A stretch of 64,000 nucleotides of DNA from Siderastrea siderea (Eukaryota; Cnidaria; Anthozoa; Scleractinia; Rhizangiidae). Made by a program: the position numbers and the translations under genes. Under the pieces are notes generated by a model, which was given only the letters and a program-made list of their open reading frames with translations, searched no databases and was not told where the DNA came from. Shown piece after piece: positions 1 to 15,800 of this stretch (its first letter is position 1; the number at the start of each line of letters is the position of its first letter). The stretch lies in the NCBI GenBank assembly GCA_964030785.1, contig OZ034968.1, positions 52,843,230 to 52,907,229 of the forward strand, given 5' to 3'.

Positions 1-820
1 AGAACTTCCCGTTTCTTCGTACGCGGTTTTACCTCGGGTTTAGCCGGATGATCCGGTTTCTTAGGGAGAGCATCCTTTGTAGAGGCAGGTTTAAGAGGTT
101 TAACAGGAACTGGCAATGGCTTAATTCGTTGGGACTTCACGTTACTAACAGGATTTTCTTGTTGAGCTGACCGAACGTCCGGTTTTCCAGTAAAGAGCGG
201 TTTTACACTAATGGGGGCGACAGGTCTTGGAGGCGCAGATTTCTTTTCCGAACTGGCAGCAAGGTAGCTAGACGGAGCCCATCCTTCTTTACCTTGTATT
301 TTTACATATGACCATCCATCTTGTTGCTTGTCTATTTGATGCGCTATTTGTCCTTCCTTGAACGAAATGCTGCCTTCAAAATCACCCTCATAATCCGCCA
401 AAGTGACTAACGCTGTGGGAACTCCAGAAGCTCTTTTGGCAACAGAGGCCGTCAGTTTAGAAGTATTTGCCGAGGAATTCACTGTTTTGGAATCTTCATG
501 GTTTGGAGGATCACTTCGCTGTTGTTTTGGTAGCGCGGCGACTTTGTCAGACGGTTTCTCTTTCCCCCTCTTACCTAAGTAAGACGATGGTATCCAACCC
601 TCTTGGCCTCCTATTTTTCCCAGCCACCACCCATTTGGAGCTTTGTCAACCACTTCTACGGATACACCCTCTGCAAAGTTTAAGGCATTCTGGATGCCTA
701 GAGCACGAAAGTCGCCGATAGTAAAATATTCCACTTCTAGTGACTTTTGAGGAAGGATATCACTTAAATTCAAGGTTCGCTCATAAGACATGTTGGTGAC
801 GTGAACAGGCAGCTTCTTTA
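1..820 (-). CDS. SH3PXD2-like exon 11, SH3-3 and SH3-4, runs off the left edge
   Basis: The acceptor is GGTCAG at 821-826; an alternative AG at 834-836 would hit an immediate stop. The exon opens [22 protein letters not shown]3-3 runs from [12 protein letters not shown] to GWIPSSYLG and SH3-4 from [12 protein letters not shown] to GWAPSSYL. Then comes a Pro/Lys-rich segment open to base 1, so the C-terminus is outside the window. Confidence 0.9.
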
Positions 821-3800
821 CTGACCGTTTAACCTAAACGAATTAAAGAGAGAGAAGTCAGTCAAAACGCTTTCAGTTTATCTCTTGCCAAATCCGATCG
901 AAACGAACTGCAGAGGTAGAATTGCAAATTATTTCTCATCACAGTTATAAAAGGAATTTGTAGCCATTACAATTTGAACAATTTCACGACATCTACGGGA
1001 TTTGAAGCTATGACCTAAGCGACGTTGAGAGAAAGTCAATTGGGAGATCATATGTACAAGTAGTTTACGTTATGTGAGGAAACAAGGAACCGCTAGTGAA
1101 GTCTAAGAGAAACAAACATGGTGTGGGTTGTTTAAAAACTTTCACCAGTCAAAACATCTAAGGCAAGCACAAATGATATTTTAAAATTTGCTTTCGTTTG
1201 TTCAGTGGAAAAAATAAAATAACAATAAAAACATGCAATCGGTATACATGTTACATCCGGCCAGAAACCAGCGCCCATTTTTCATGGGCTTCTTTCTGGA
1301 GTGCATTACTATAGTCTATGGACACTCCTACTCCTTGAATCAAACATTAAGTCAACTAAAAGATCTGAAATGAAGAGGCATCAACGTGGCTGGATATTTT
1401 ATATTTGCTTCTATTTAGGGCCCAGGGAGATAATTACTTTCTGGTATTACAAAGGAGGGGCTTATTAGAAAGGAAGGGGCAGGCAGGTGCTTAATAGAGG
1501 AAGGGGTTTATTAATTTTTTCAAAGTCGAAGTCCCGTGTTTACGGAACTAGGAGAGTACTGATTGATATTCACAGTCACCACAACTTTTCATCCAATATA
1601 TGACAGATACTGTTTTAACAAACTGCAAGGTGACTGACAAAGTTTGAAGCTTAAGCTTTTGTCCGCAATGTAACAGCAGAAGGACATGGATGAGAGAAGG
1701 TCCGCAGCAAAGTTTTGGTTAGAGTGTTAAGCTGCGTTCACCCTTAGTACAGAAACGTATTTAGAGTAAACATGTTAAAATAAAACAAGTTTCCCCTAAA
1801 CACTGTGTTTTGCACTGTTCACATAAGGTGTCCATTTCAAATACATTTCACGCCTGGAGCGATGGATTTAGGCAGTTTTGCGGAACACGCATAAAATATT
1901 GATAATTACACCTTGAAGTCCAAAAAATACAGCTGGAATTTATTTTTGCAGTCATTCTGCAGTTTAATCGCATTTACCATTCTTTTTAGAGGCGAGGGGC
2001 CTTGCGGCGTTTTGCAAGTCGGGGGTATTTGTGCTATCAGTCTTCGTTACAAAATATACTACTTTTAACAAGCTAAGCAGTTTATACCGCATGTTGGATT
2101 GGGTTTTGTCCTTTTACAAGAGCTCACGGCGTTCTACGTCATCGCCGATAACTGCCGTTGTAGCCATGTTTGTTCGAAACATTGTGTCTCAATGTAGCTT
2201 TTATTTAGAATCATTTGCCCACTCTCTGCACTCTCTTCCTCTCCGCTTTCGGCCGCCACGTTTATCATGTTTCATCTGCCTTAGAACGAAACTATCTAAT
2301 GAGAAAGTTTCAGTCGTGCTCAGAAAAAACACATTTCGATCATGATTCGCGCAATGCATTGCCAGATGTGCACAGTTTTCATAGTGAAACATGTTTCATT
2401 TCTGATCAGACTAAACATTTTTCGGCCTAGTGTGAACGCAGTATTAGTCAACAGATCAAAACTGCATTTTTAATAAGGTAATTACTTGAGGGGAGGGGGA
2501 AGGGGTCTTGATAGAAGGACAGGGCTAAATAGAGAAGATACAGTAATTTAGATCCAACTGCTTTCACGATCGAATGCGTTTTTTTTTTTTAATTTATTTT
2601 AACGCTGACTCACCGAACTTTTTCTTGGAGGCAGTTTCCGACTTTTTGATGCTGTTAAAAAGAACAAAAAAGGAACTTTCTTCCATTTTCTCCATCCTTG
2701 AAGCGTGACAAATTTAGCGCGTAGGTTTACGTTTCAAACTGAACGGTTTTGTCTGGTAAGGTTACGTGTCATTTTTGACCAATGAAACGTTGGCGGTTAT
2801 GTCGCGAAATTGACAAGGTTCTTGGCCCATTCGAACATGTTTTGTTCACGTGCTCTGAAACTTTTCAGGATTTCCGTGCGCGGGAGCATGTTTTGTTCAA
2901 GAGCTTTGAAACTTTATTCCGGCTTCGTCGAAAAAATTAAGTCTCCTTGGATCTTTTGAAGATAGGTAGTTAATAAACAGCTGGGTATAAAAATAACTGA
3001 CTTACCTGGGGTAAATCGTTCACTTGTCACTTTTGGGAGTCTTTTTCTTGAATATTGCTGACCCGAAGGCGGCCTGTTTTTTATGGCCCGCGAAACAACC
3101 GACATTGAAATTTGTTGTGCTCCAAACTGCTCTGTCTTCTGGATAATTTGGAAAAGGGAGATAGATGATATGGGGAGTGGACTTTCAAAACTTCAATGAG
3201 TTCAAGATCATCTTCCTTTAATTTTTCAAATGTCAAGCCTCCTTTAGGCTTTGCTAACGTCAGTTGCATTTCGTCGCAGTATCTGTTGTACCATACAGAT
3301 TTTACGGTGTTTACGGTCACATGCAACTCGTTCGCAAATTGTGTAAAACTCCGCGGAATACAACCCGCAATTCGGTTACCTCCTTCACGATAATTCTGTC
3401 AATGATGGCACATTTTAAATCTTGATCTAAAGCGACTCCTGGACGGTAATTCCTTCCAAACTTGTTAATTCCTCGTCTCCGTCACTGCCAAAAATATCAT
3501 CTAAACAAGCAGAGACTCGTGCGGCAAAACCTGAAAAGTTTCAGAGCACGTAAACAAAACATGGTCGAATGGCGCCAAGAATCTTGTCAATTTCGCGACA
3601 TAACCGCCAACGTTTCATTGGTCAAAATTGACACGTAACCAGACAAAACCGTTAAGTTTGAAAAGTAAACCTACGCGCTAAATTCAAATGGTAGTAGCAT
3701 CTCTGGCAATGAACGAAACAAACAGAAAATAAAACGTAAGTATTATCGAACGAGCTGGACAACAATTTCAACTCAATGGAGGCTAAGGAGATTCGCCTAG

Positions 3801-6800
3801 GGTACCTGGAAATGATCTTCGCAACTCGCGTAGTCAATTAGTTTTCAAATAACACAACTAGTTGAATGCAGGAGGTGCTACAAACGTTTTGTGGTCTGTC
3901 GTTGGTAGTATAACGGATTCCCCCATAAAATCTTGACGCTGGACCAAAAGGGGAAAAGGAAAAGGAATGCGACCTTACCGGGAACCTTAGCAGCACTCTG
4001 CTCGCTTCCCGTGCTTGACCCCTCCTTCCTTGGTAATGAAGTGGAGCCTATAGCTTGAAGCTGGGATGGAATGGGCTTCTTGAGGTACATGGCAGGAGCC
4101 CAGCCTTCACGATTCTGGTAACTACAGGAAAGATGGGAAAAATCACGTGTTTAGACCAGGCAGATTGGCTGAGAACACAATGGACATCTCAATGAAATAG
4201 GAAATAAGGAAAAGATCACGCTTATAGTCCAGGCATATTGGCTGCTCACTTTTTGAATTTGGCAAATTTAAGGGGGCAGTATACGTGAATTTTGAGGAAA
4301 CAGGATAAGATTTAAGAAAGAAATAAAAGAGGGAATAAATTTTTGTACACACCCCCAGACGGTCCACCCCCACACAAGAGCACTTGGGGTTGTTTGTAGG
4401 CTGTTTTGGTGTCCGTCTATTAATTATTAACTTTAAATTATAATTTTAACTCACCTTTTAATTCTTAACAATTTTCAATTTTCTTGAAATTGATCAATTC
4501 CCCTCCCCCTTCTCTTTCTTTACGTTTACTTTAAAAATCGCGAAAAAATTATCTCAGATTTATGGGAACTCGCTTTATGATCCTATGTTAGCAGGTTTGG
4601 ATTGAATGAAATCTCATGGAAATAATTAAGAAAAAAGACTAAAACGTTGGCGGAAAAGGCATCTACGTATATTGCGCCCTTCAGTTTAAGAAGGGCACTT
4701 TTGTACACTTAAGTGAAAGCAACTCACCGAACAAGCCACCAACCATCAAAGTTCTTTTCAATGACAGTCACCAGCACACCGAGTTCAAACGATATTTCAT
4801 CGTCAAGCTCTGCTTTGTAAGCTGCCGTTGTCATATATTTCTCTGCCAAATGTAGAAACAAAAATAACAAGCGACAAATTATCGATTTAAGGTTGATAGG
4901 CCTGGACAGTGGCAACGCACAGAATTGAGAACAGCTGTCCTGTTCTTGTACGGTAAAAACCCAAATTGCTTTGGCTGCCCACGACAGGATCAGTAACGAA
5001 AACGTCGCTAACCAAAACCGCTGGTCATTATTGGGGGACGAGCGCAGGATTTAGATGGATACGTGCATGTGTTTAGCAGTCATCTTGCAAACAACAGGTT
5101 ACCACTGGTAGTAATTAAAGAATAGGTGGACTAACTTCCTCTTCCTTCACTGCTTTTTCTACTCGCTTCAACTCTCCTTTGCTCTCAAAATCAAAATATG
5201 GAGGCTTCACAAGACGAAGGAATATTGAGCGCCTCCTTGCCCCAAAATAATTCATTATCGACAAGTCCTGGTCTGGAGAAAAACGTGAGCCTTGACGACA
5301 TTTTTTAATGTGTACTTTGAGCTTTACGATGCACCTGATCGAAAGCGCAGCAAACATAAGTATTTACGTACTGCCTATGTCGTTTTCACCCCTCTAAACT
5401 TATCGTGACCGCCTGGATAAATTGATGCGGTCGTTTTTCGGTCCACAATAACGCGTTGACCGAAAAAGAAACGTTGTCCTCCGCTTTGAGAAGCGTTAAA
5501 GTAAAACAAAGGCTCACAGGTATCAAAGCGTAGACACTTCTCCCCAGGTCACGTTGTCGCGTACAAACGCCACAATCCCGCTGGAATTCAAGCTGATAAT
5601 TTTTCGTGGAGCCGTATGCTACAGCCATGGAACAGTTCACTATCTGGACCAGACTCTCCCCATTACAGAGCTTGTGCACTCAATGGAAACATGTTAACAG
5701 ACATTGCGTTATAAAAGTAATATCTTTTCCTCACCTGGCTCGACTGGCTGATCTGCCAACTCATCCGGCGTTCCATCCTCTTTCTCAAGATACGCCGCTG
5801 GCACCCAGCCTTGCTCTTCATCAACGTTAACAAACCACCAACCTGAAAAAAGTAAACAAAAACCAAAACCGCTACAAAACTTGATATTTACAACAGACAA
5901 AACTGACTCACCACCTGCTCTGTACAATATTTTGGTCTACGTTAAGTAAGTCAACACAGCAATGGCACATGTTTTGACTTAATGAAAGTACTGGTCGAAA
6001 ACAGGCTCCAGGTGCGAAACGTCGGACACTTTCAGCTAAAAATCGAAGTCGCACTAATGTCGTTCTTTCCACTACACCCTTTAAAGGAGCACAGTCACAA
6101 AGATTTCGCAGATTTCTGGTCAAAACTGTGCTAAAATTATCGGTGCCCTACATTGTGTTTGAACATTTAGAGGAACATATTAACTTAATTTCATTGAGAG
6201 AAAACAAACCATGACCATTTAATATCAATTTAATGTCAACACGCTGAAAGAATTTGAAAAGTTTAGCCTAATTTTTTCAAATTGCAATCCATTTCCATCC
6301 GTGCCATCCGTAGCAACAGACGACAGAAAATAGTTTCAGTGAAGTAATATAGTCTTTGGTAACAAAACTAGACCATTATTTGTGGACGTTCATTGATGTG
6401 AGGACATATTTTTTTTATTTTTAAAGTGAACTAAAATAGCGTGACTATGCCCCTTTAACTACTTTGTAAATCTACTCCTCAGAATTAACGTCAGTACAGT
6501 TTACCGTTTTCATTCTTGTCGACGACTTCCACAATAGCGCCTGCCACCATGCTGACTTCATTTCTGTTCTGTTTCTTGTAGTCTGCAATGGCCACGTACT
6601 GTTCCAGCGACACAGGGCCGCTTATGTTCTCGACTATAAAAATTGCCAATTTAAGCCACATTTACTTTTAAAATTAATTGATATTGATAGTCCTCGCATC
6701 AATTGTTTTTAGTAGAGAAGGATAAGCAGTACACGCACGCTGCAGAATAGGTTATTCTCACGATGCCCTCATTTGACTACAACCAACAGAAGGCATTTCT

Positions 6801-9800
6801 TTTTCCCATCACTTAAACTTTGCAATCCCAGTAAGGTTTAAATAGCAATACCCCTAACTTATGGAGAAAACAACAACAAGGGTAACGGTTGTTGCTATCA
6901 AATGATGCTAACATCACGTGAAAACGACCTATTACATTTGTACGCATAAGTCCAGATCATAAGTCAAGTAAATAATTATCCTTCATGAGAAACTCGCTCC
7001 ATTTCTAAATCACACTTTTAAAACACTTACTGAAACCTGAGCAACTGACAACATTGACTTTTAGTTGCTACAATAACAAGTCTAAGTTCATGTTGAGAGA
7101 GTAATGCCGTGTATCAGTTTCAAAATCGGCAAAATGTAAAGGCCCCCGTAAACGAGGAATCATTAGGGCCTTTTATACGGGGCTAAATAAGCTTACATAA
7201 GACGCGTAAGGAACTATTTACACGAGTACGGATTAAATAAGACGCGAACTGCTTGTTTAACATGGTTCGCCATCTTAGTTTGCGGCCAACAAAAAGAGGT
7301 CTGGGCTACAATAACAAAACATGCGCATGCGTAGCAGTCCTTCACGGCTTCCGCAAGCCGCGGACAACGTGTGAGTCCATTTACTGTATACGAACACTCT
7401 CACGTCCAAGGTAAGCCGCGGCTTGGATAAGCACAGCCCATAACCTCTAGGCAAGGCTAAGCCGCGGCTTGAGTAAGCCGTAAACGTAGATTTTGTACCA
7501 TTTATACGGGGTGTTCACTTCTCATGTAAGCCACGGCTTATTTTCCCTCGTATAAACGGCCCTATTGTGCGGAGACGCATTTCCCGCAATGTTTCCCCGT
7601 TTCTGCGCACAAGAAACATTTTTTTGCTTTCGAGAAACAAAAATGTTCTGATTTTTCCTCTTTAAACAATTTGTTTCAGCAGCAAATGTTTCCCCAGTAA
7701 CAATGTCGACTAGATTCTTGGGCCGTGGGGGTTGCACTTTCTAAATTGAGCATGCGCATGTTTTCAGTGAAATGTAAAGCTACCAAGTATTGTTTATCGC
7801 TCGTTTGTGCGCCAAAGAAACATTCGGCTGGTAACAGTGTTTTCGCAAAAATGTTTCCTCGCTTGCGGGGACCTTAAGAGTTTGACAAATACACTTGCTA
7901 CTAAGTGGAAAGTTTTGAGAATACCATATTTCCTCCAACGCCCCCGGCGTTTATTTCAAACTTGGCATGGTTGACCTGGCGTTAATGCTTGAATCAGCAG
8001 TTTATTTGGGCCCGCCATTATCTAGGAAAGGGTTATTATTTGTTTTTCTTGGCAGCCGTGTATTTTGCCCTTAAATATTAAGTTTATTATACCAGAAATA
8101 AACGTTCGAGGGGCTTATTTACAATTCCCTCTTTGACACCCGGCGTTTATTCTGGGCCCGGCGTTTAATCGAGAAAAAAAGGTACAAAGAATTAGCTTGT
8201 TCCAGTATTTTGAGTCAATGATTACTGTTTCTGCAGCCCTGGCAGTTTTGTACAGTATACATGTAGGATGCCCTAACCAGTAACTAAAACAATGTTCAAA
8301 TCGAAACAGTAATACACTGTTCAACATTAAGGAACAAGTTTGAGTGGCCCGGCTGTGCTGTACCTGAATCCTTTTCCTTTTTTCGTTTGTCTTTCCTGTG
8401 GAAAATGTTGAAAGTTATTATTAGATGTTGACAGGGACAGATTAACAAGTTTAATTAATTAAAGCTAAATGTAGTAAGACTGGTATTTTTGCAATATACT
8501 TACTGCAACAGAACACCGACTTCAACTATTAGATCCTCAAAGTTACCATCCAGTCAAGATGGTTTTCTTCGAGTACAACACATACATTGTAACATGAAAT
8601 GTTACCACCAAAATAAATTACCGTTAAGATTGGTTTCATTTTCCACTTACTCTTTAGCAGATGGGTCTATGTCATCTGACTTTGGTTCAAAGAATTTTAC
8701 AACAATATCACAAGCTGAGATCTTTGGAGGTAGAGAGATAAGATCCTGAAAGAAAATTATTAAAAACTGATTATGATTTAGTGAGAACTTTAAGGACCCT
8801 TTCGGATAGCGAGTGACTTAGCTGATGTATACAAGGAATGAAAATTTAAAAAAAAACTGTGTACATGAAAAAATAAATCATCAATTACTGTAAGCCATGA
8901 ACAAACATGAACATTAACAGCTAGTAAGAGCGGGTAAAGCCCAAACTCAAACTCGTTCAATCCAAACCAAACCTTACACTTTGATACAGCTTAACCAGTA
9001 GGGTGGGGGGGGGGGGGGTGAGTACTTTTCCACAGAAGCTATATGGGTACCGTATGTGCCACCCTAGGGGGTGTGACCTTTTTGAGTCGTTTTTGGTCTA
9101 AAATCGTCATAGATTTTGACCACTTTGGTCTGTAATTGAGTACATTTTGTCTACTAATCTGAAATAGGGTATAGATGTTCTAGACAAGCCATGTTAGCTT
9201 GAAAGGGGAATAATTTCAGGTATAAAATAGGGTAAGGAAAATCACATATTCTGGGAGAAAAATGGACAATTTTTTAAAAATTAAAGCAGCCAAACATTTT
9301 GAGGAGTAACCCCAGGGTTTTCCTTCACACTCAGCAGGTTTGAATCAGCTCAGACTCATATTGTTGATATGTGATGAGAGTTCAAACTCTTTTACTATGT
9401 GTATTTACATGTATTCATGCAGTCCCAGTGACCACACTGGCTTTTTTCCTGTCAACAACTGGTATTTTTTTTGGTGAACTGCTCTTTGAGGACATTAAAC
9501 AGACAGCTGTTCTTACAGTGAATCCCAACCAAAGAGAATTCCCACAATCATGTTTTCAACAACTCAAGGCTAAAGTTCAAAATTTACAACCCCATCAGGC
9601 TATGAAATGTTACCTGGTGGCCCTATGAAATGTTAGGCTCGCATATCTAAGTTCCTTAATACCAGGCTACTGAGTTTCAGGGAATAGCCTTGCAAAGAAC
9701 AAATGCTTTTCAGGTATGCCCACACACCAATTTCTCACTACAACTGGAGAGCCACTCATTTTACGTTATGTTAACTTTAACACTAAGCAATTCCATAATA

Positions 9801-12800
9801 TACTTAACAACAACTGCAACAATAGGAAATTATCTCGTCCAACCTTGCAATATTCACTGATTGGGTCTTTTCTTCGCAATGCCACATCTCGCACATGGCT
9901 TCTTCCAAAGATGATTTTACCTAAGGACATATTGATTGGAGCAAAAGTCATACTAGCTAATCAACATTCACGTATTAAACCCACATTATGTGACAAGTTC
10001 GACAGTAAGTTGTAAGGAATCATAGAAAAAACTTGAGCTGTTCACCTTTTCACCTTTTTAGGAAGTACTGCTTGTTTTTTTAACTGAACTGGACTGAGGT
10101 CTTTATTTAGTACGTATAATTTGGTTGGGGTCAAAACTGACAAGAAGAGAACAACTAAGCCCAACATTCTTCAAAATAAATGAATGATCAAGCAAATTAA
10201 ACTCGAAAAGTTTACACTGCTATTTTGAAAAAAAACTGTCGCCAGAAATGCACAATTGTAGAGTTACCAGCATGCAAAATTTTCTTGCTTCTTCCCTACA
10301 TTTTCCATGAAAAATATGAGCCAGACCAAAAAAAGGAAAAAAAAGTCCCTACAGGTACATGTTGGAGGGAAAGGCTGTACAGGATTCTGACAGAGTAGCA
10401 TGGCAGCAGGACTGCGGTGCTACTCTCTATTAAGGAGAAATGGGCAGTAATGATGAGGAAGATGCAAATTGCATCATACGGGCTGCCTGACAGCAAGCCA
10501 ATAGTTCTTTTCACCTTCTTTATTTGCATTACAATGTCTTTCAATGTGAATGTGAGACCGGCAATTTTGCAGTTTCTGCCCAAAATTGCAGCATATCCAC
10601 GTTCCAATATTTATATATTGTAATGCAAATGAGGAAAGTAAACTGTTAAAAGAATGCTCTTAAACTCATCATGGCCCAGAGAAGCCACAATTAAATACAA
10701 AATATAAAGTTATCCATTGCACCTGGTAAAAATGGCAAAATTCTCTTAGACGGATCTTTGACACCACCCTCGTCTGGGAACTCTTCTAAAAGCTTGGTCT
10801 GTTTAAAGATAACAAATTAACTATTAGCTTTGGAGGATTAAATTTCTATGAAGACACAATGGGCCACTGAAGAAAATAAACTAATAGGGGCCGATCATAG
10901 GAGAAAGGCTGGCCTCTGTTTCCCAAGACACTGTTTTAGTCCAGCAATACAAAAGGACTGAGCTAGCCCAGTGCTGGCTTAAAACCAACCCATTGACTTC
11001 TGGAAATTTTGCCAAAAAATGCCTTTTGAAGCGAGTCAAGCCATTTTTAGGTCACTGTCTAGCCAAAAAGAATCGAAAACTGTGCAAAACCTTGTTTAGA
11101 AGTCGAACACCAGACTACTGAGCTTTCGTTCCTGAAGGCAAATTACCGCTTTCGAAGTTCGGGCATGCGCCCCTCGTCTTTTACCTTTTGCGTTCTCTCC
11201 TCTCTGCTTCTTTTGCTTTTCTTTCCCGGCGTTTTTTTCTTTTATTGGGCATTTACTAGGCTTGCTTTCGGTGGGAAAAGGTTTTGCAAAAAGTTCGAGG
11301 ATCGTGAATTTTTTTGAAGGAAGTACAAGTAGGTAGCGGGACAAGATTTTCATTGGAATTTTCTGGTCAAATTAAGTTACACAGTTTTTTGCATCTTTCT
11401 CTGGTCTGTTTCGCGAAATCGCGCTCATCTGGTTATGGATTGAAAGATCTCATCTCCCTGCACAAGTTAGTTGTCAAAGTTGTCTAGGACTGTTAAAACT
11501 GATGACGTCACAAGTGGTACAAGGGGCGTTTTTAAACAAGGGTGGTTACGGGCGCTTTAGGGGTCAATGTGTTAAAAGCTGTCATAAAAAGGCTCCCACA
11601 AAGAGATTGCATCCAGTGATTTTCATCACTGCAGCATTTGTAGCGTGCACATAATTTTTAAACTTCAAGTAGCATCATGGTATATGATATATGAGAGAAA
11701 TATCTGTTGATTTTTCTGGCCATTTTTCTTCAACAACCCAATTAGCACCTTGTCTTTACAGCGTGCTACATCACTTTGACATGTAAATAAAGTTATTATT
11801 TAGCAACAAATTCATGTCACAGTGTTGGCTAGGTAAGTGATAACACAAGGAAAATCTTGGTCTGGTTAGCCAATTGCAATAATGGCATCTCAGGTTACTG
11901 GGCTGAGATTATTCCACGTAATTGCAAAGTTCAGGTGTGCTTTAGGTGTGATTTAGACGGTACGAGTTTTGCTTACAACTATTGTATGCGACTTGACTAA
12001 TGCGACTTGTCTGTCAACACGACACGACACTGTCACGACATTTACATACAACACAAAAAAAGTTGTAGGATTTTTAAACGTTTTAAACCTTACAACAGTC
12101 GTCAGTAGACCCAACATCAAAATGTTAGAATGAAGATTTGTCTACGATCTTTGCTTGGTGCAAGCAGCGTGCACTACAAAATTTGCACATGACAGTCATA
12201 AGCAAAAATCGCACCGTCTAAATCAGCCCTTACAGATTGACATGCTATGACCTCAGCAAACCTACAATGTAGCCAGTCGGCTCATGCAATTAGTCAGGCC
12301 CATCAGTGGAGAAATGACAATAACAATAACATTATTGGTAAAGGTTTTGCCTTTTAAATGTACACTTTTTCTTAAAGGTCTAAATAGTTCATTTCTGCAA
12401 TTACCATACAAATCCAAGTTGACTAATCACTTATAAAAATGGATACATACATGTAAGAATTAATTTTACTTTCTTTTAGACAGAATAATGCAAGCAAAAG
12501 AGCTCTTTTTCCTTCACCAGTCTGTTGTTTTTACTTTGCATGGATTTAAAACGTTTTCAGCACAAATGCACAAGTATACACCTATACCAATACAATCATT
12601 AAAAGAAAACACATTTTTGCATTCATAATTTAGGTCATTCATAATTTAGTTTTGAACAGACAAACAGCATGATGCTTTATAAGGAAATTAAGCCATACAT
12701 GTGTGTTGAGTCTGACAGCTGCCATTTCCATCAAAGAAATCTGTCACTTTGAATTCAAGGTGAATTGATATATGAATTACCCAGTGTTACAGCACTGTAT

Positions 12801-15800
12801 TTTACTCACCTGAAGGTCAAAGAATTTGCTGTATCGTCTGTAAATAACATTTACACTCCCATCAGACCAAGTAACATTTATGACATAAACCTAAAATGCA
12901 CAAAGAGAATATTTGCATCTATCATGCTGAATTGCATCAAAATATAATTATTATAAGTAAACGAAGTCAATTAATGGTAATGTAATACTGCACTTAGTCT
13001 TATGACTGAGTAGGGGGGCTGGATGGGAAATATTTGGCTGAAGGTCATGACTACAGCTGAGTGCAGCAAGGTCTGATACCACACATTCAGATTGTTTTAA
13101 ACGATATGCATGCTATGTAAACACTAAGCAACATGCAAAAACATAATGTTGTGTTCAATAAAAGTATAGCAAAATTGTTCCTAACGGCTGGCTACATGTA
13201 AGTGGGTGTGAAAATACCAGTTGGTTGAGCTATCAAAATGTCTTCAAAATTTGTACATACAAGTTGAACAAAACAGTAGCAGTTACACGTGTCTCAACAG
13301 AAAATAGACAAAAGTAGGGCTGCAACAATGCACCGATACATAGGTGAACCACAATATTTTTTCCCACCCCACCACAATAGTGGTTTAAGATTAAGGAGGG
13401 TGCCTCGTTTTGATACTGTGCATACGTTCTGCGCATCTCGGGTCGGGTCCAAGATACTCGCGCTTCTAAAGGAAGGCACGTACTAATACAAATTAGGTAT
13501 TTTTGTGCAGTTTATGTCTATGTGGCAAAAGCAGATCTTAGCATTAGGGCTATTAGATATAAAAAGAAAATTGGGGGTAACTACACATTTTTCAGAGATA
13601 ATTGAGCTTAAATTTGGAAAGAAAATGACAAACATTGTTTGTATTTTAAAGCTTTTTTAGAATTAGGGCTGCTTAACTATAGCTGAAAAATGCATGGTTA
13701 CCCACATTTTTCTTTTTGGATTCCAAAATAAGATCTGCTTTTTCCCCATAGTCCTACCCTTTGCAAAAATATATCTGTATTAGGAGGCAGCATCCTTAAT
13801 GTTCTCCTTAAGAAGCAAACTATATAGCTCATGTAAAAACACAACGATGCTGAACCAAAGAGCTAACGAAACAACAAAAGTACTTAAGGTCTAATGCAAA
13901 TAAAGGAGGAACAAGAACCAGTGGATAGAAACATGATAGTGAAAACAGAACGTATCATGGGTCGATGAAGCACTTCAAAATACCAGATCCCAAAACTTGA
14001 TAAGCCAACAAAGGTTTATAAAGGCTGTCAATGTATACAATGTACATGTCTTGCACATGTACATTATTCTGTTTTGCTTTCAAGGTTCTCTGGTAGATAG
14101 ATCTCTAAAAGTGTTCCATTATTTTAAGTATTTCCTCTCTTTTTCAGACTTATATAAATGCCTTGGATAGGGTGATTGCATGTACCCACAATTATGAGAA
14201 AGAGAAATTCCTAGGACTACAGTTTGGTGCTCACTAACAGAACTAGAATGCTAAGAGCAGAGAGTTGGTTCTAGAACTTTGCAAAATACAATTGCATCAA
14301 AATATTGCATCTATTCATGCACCATGAAAAATAAGAAAAACTCTGTGAAATTCATGGAAAAATTAGACTGATCAAAGACTTACTGAGTCCTGAATCACAT
14401 TTCTGGGTTTGTAATACAACTGCCAAATACAGTGTAAGTGAATATGAGCGGACTTATACCAGTCACACTCGATAGGCTGATTAAAACGTTTCAAGACAAT
14501 TCTAGAAGTGGTCAAGCAGAGTTTTTCATCATACACATGTACATGTAGGTGTTACCAAATCGCAATGTACAAACACCCCTGTCACTTTATAAGAGAGTCC
14601 CCCCTGCCTTAGGGGATGAGGAGAAGAGGACCCAGGGGGATACTCCCTTTAGTGGGCTATACTGGAAGCTCCGCCAGAAAGGGGTGCTTTTTTTAAGCTC
14701 GTAGTATACTAAAGAATAGGGAAAATTGTCATTTTAGTCCATGAAAAGAATCGGATGCAAAGTGGAGAAGATGTTGGCTAAAGCGAAGTATATGAAAGTG
14801 TGCCAAATTTTGGAAGAAATGACAATGCAAAACACATAAAAGCTTGCATCCTTTGAGCAAAAGAACGAGAACGACTGAAAGCCCGAGAATAATGTGCCGG
14901 TGATTATAGCAAATTCTATTGTTTTGGCTCATCCTTGAGGTATAAGAAAGGGGTGCAATTTTGCTTGGTGCCATTTTGGTGAAAATTAGTATATTATAAC
15001 AGGGTAAGAGCCTGAACTTCTGGGCAAAGCCTCCCCATATATAACTTTATTGAGTACCCCACTCCCCCCCTTTCTGGGGGGAGGAGTGGCATGTGACCAA
15101 TGTTACCACACTAAGTACCAGCATCTTGCTGGCTTGGATGTGTCTTCTCTAAAAAGACCAGAACCAAGTTAAACTAAGGTTTTAATTTCACAGTGTATCC
15201 ATGTATAATCAGCCTTTTCAGCCTTCAAAGTGAAAGGGATTATTTTGCGGTTCTCAAATCGCCTTGAGCTATGAACTAATTTATCATGACAATATGGAAG
15301 GTTAATGGAAAACTCCATGGTTGAGTGAGTTGTTTTTTCGTGCAATCAATGTTTAAAACATGTATGATGCTTGTTTTATAGTAAAGTAATTTGTTATGAC
15401 GGTCATGTTCACCGCCTGTCAAACGAAACATTACGGTTCCGCGCCCCATGAACTGTGTCGCCCGAAAAATGTGGGGTATCCATGATGCTGTGCGCGCTCA
15501 CAAAGCACGCCGCCATTTTCGGTTCTCTTTGACTTCAATACCGAGTTTTCCCAAAAGGGATTTATAGGGCTGTCCTTCCCGTCCGTGAAAAGACAATAGG
15601 AGTAATTGCTATTGTGGAAATGTGCGAAAAATGCTCTCACTTTCGATTAATGATGGCTGTAGAGGAAATGAAAATTGCTCAACCAGAAACGTGCGAAAAA
15701 TATTTCGTTTATTACAAAGAAAACTTCCAGCGACCGCCGCGTGGGAATACACTTAAGCTTACACAAGTCGTGTGGAAATCTACACAGACATCGATCATCT

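Noticed and set aside
5130..5230. Possible extra exon of the Tks-like gene (minus strand, [16 protein letters not shown])
   Set aside because: No donor gives the phase needed; exon 8 joins exon 9 directly in phase.
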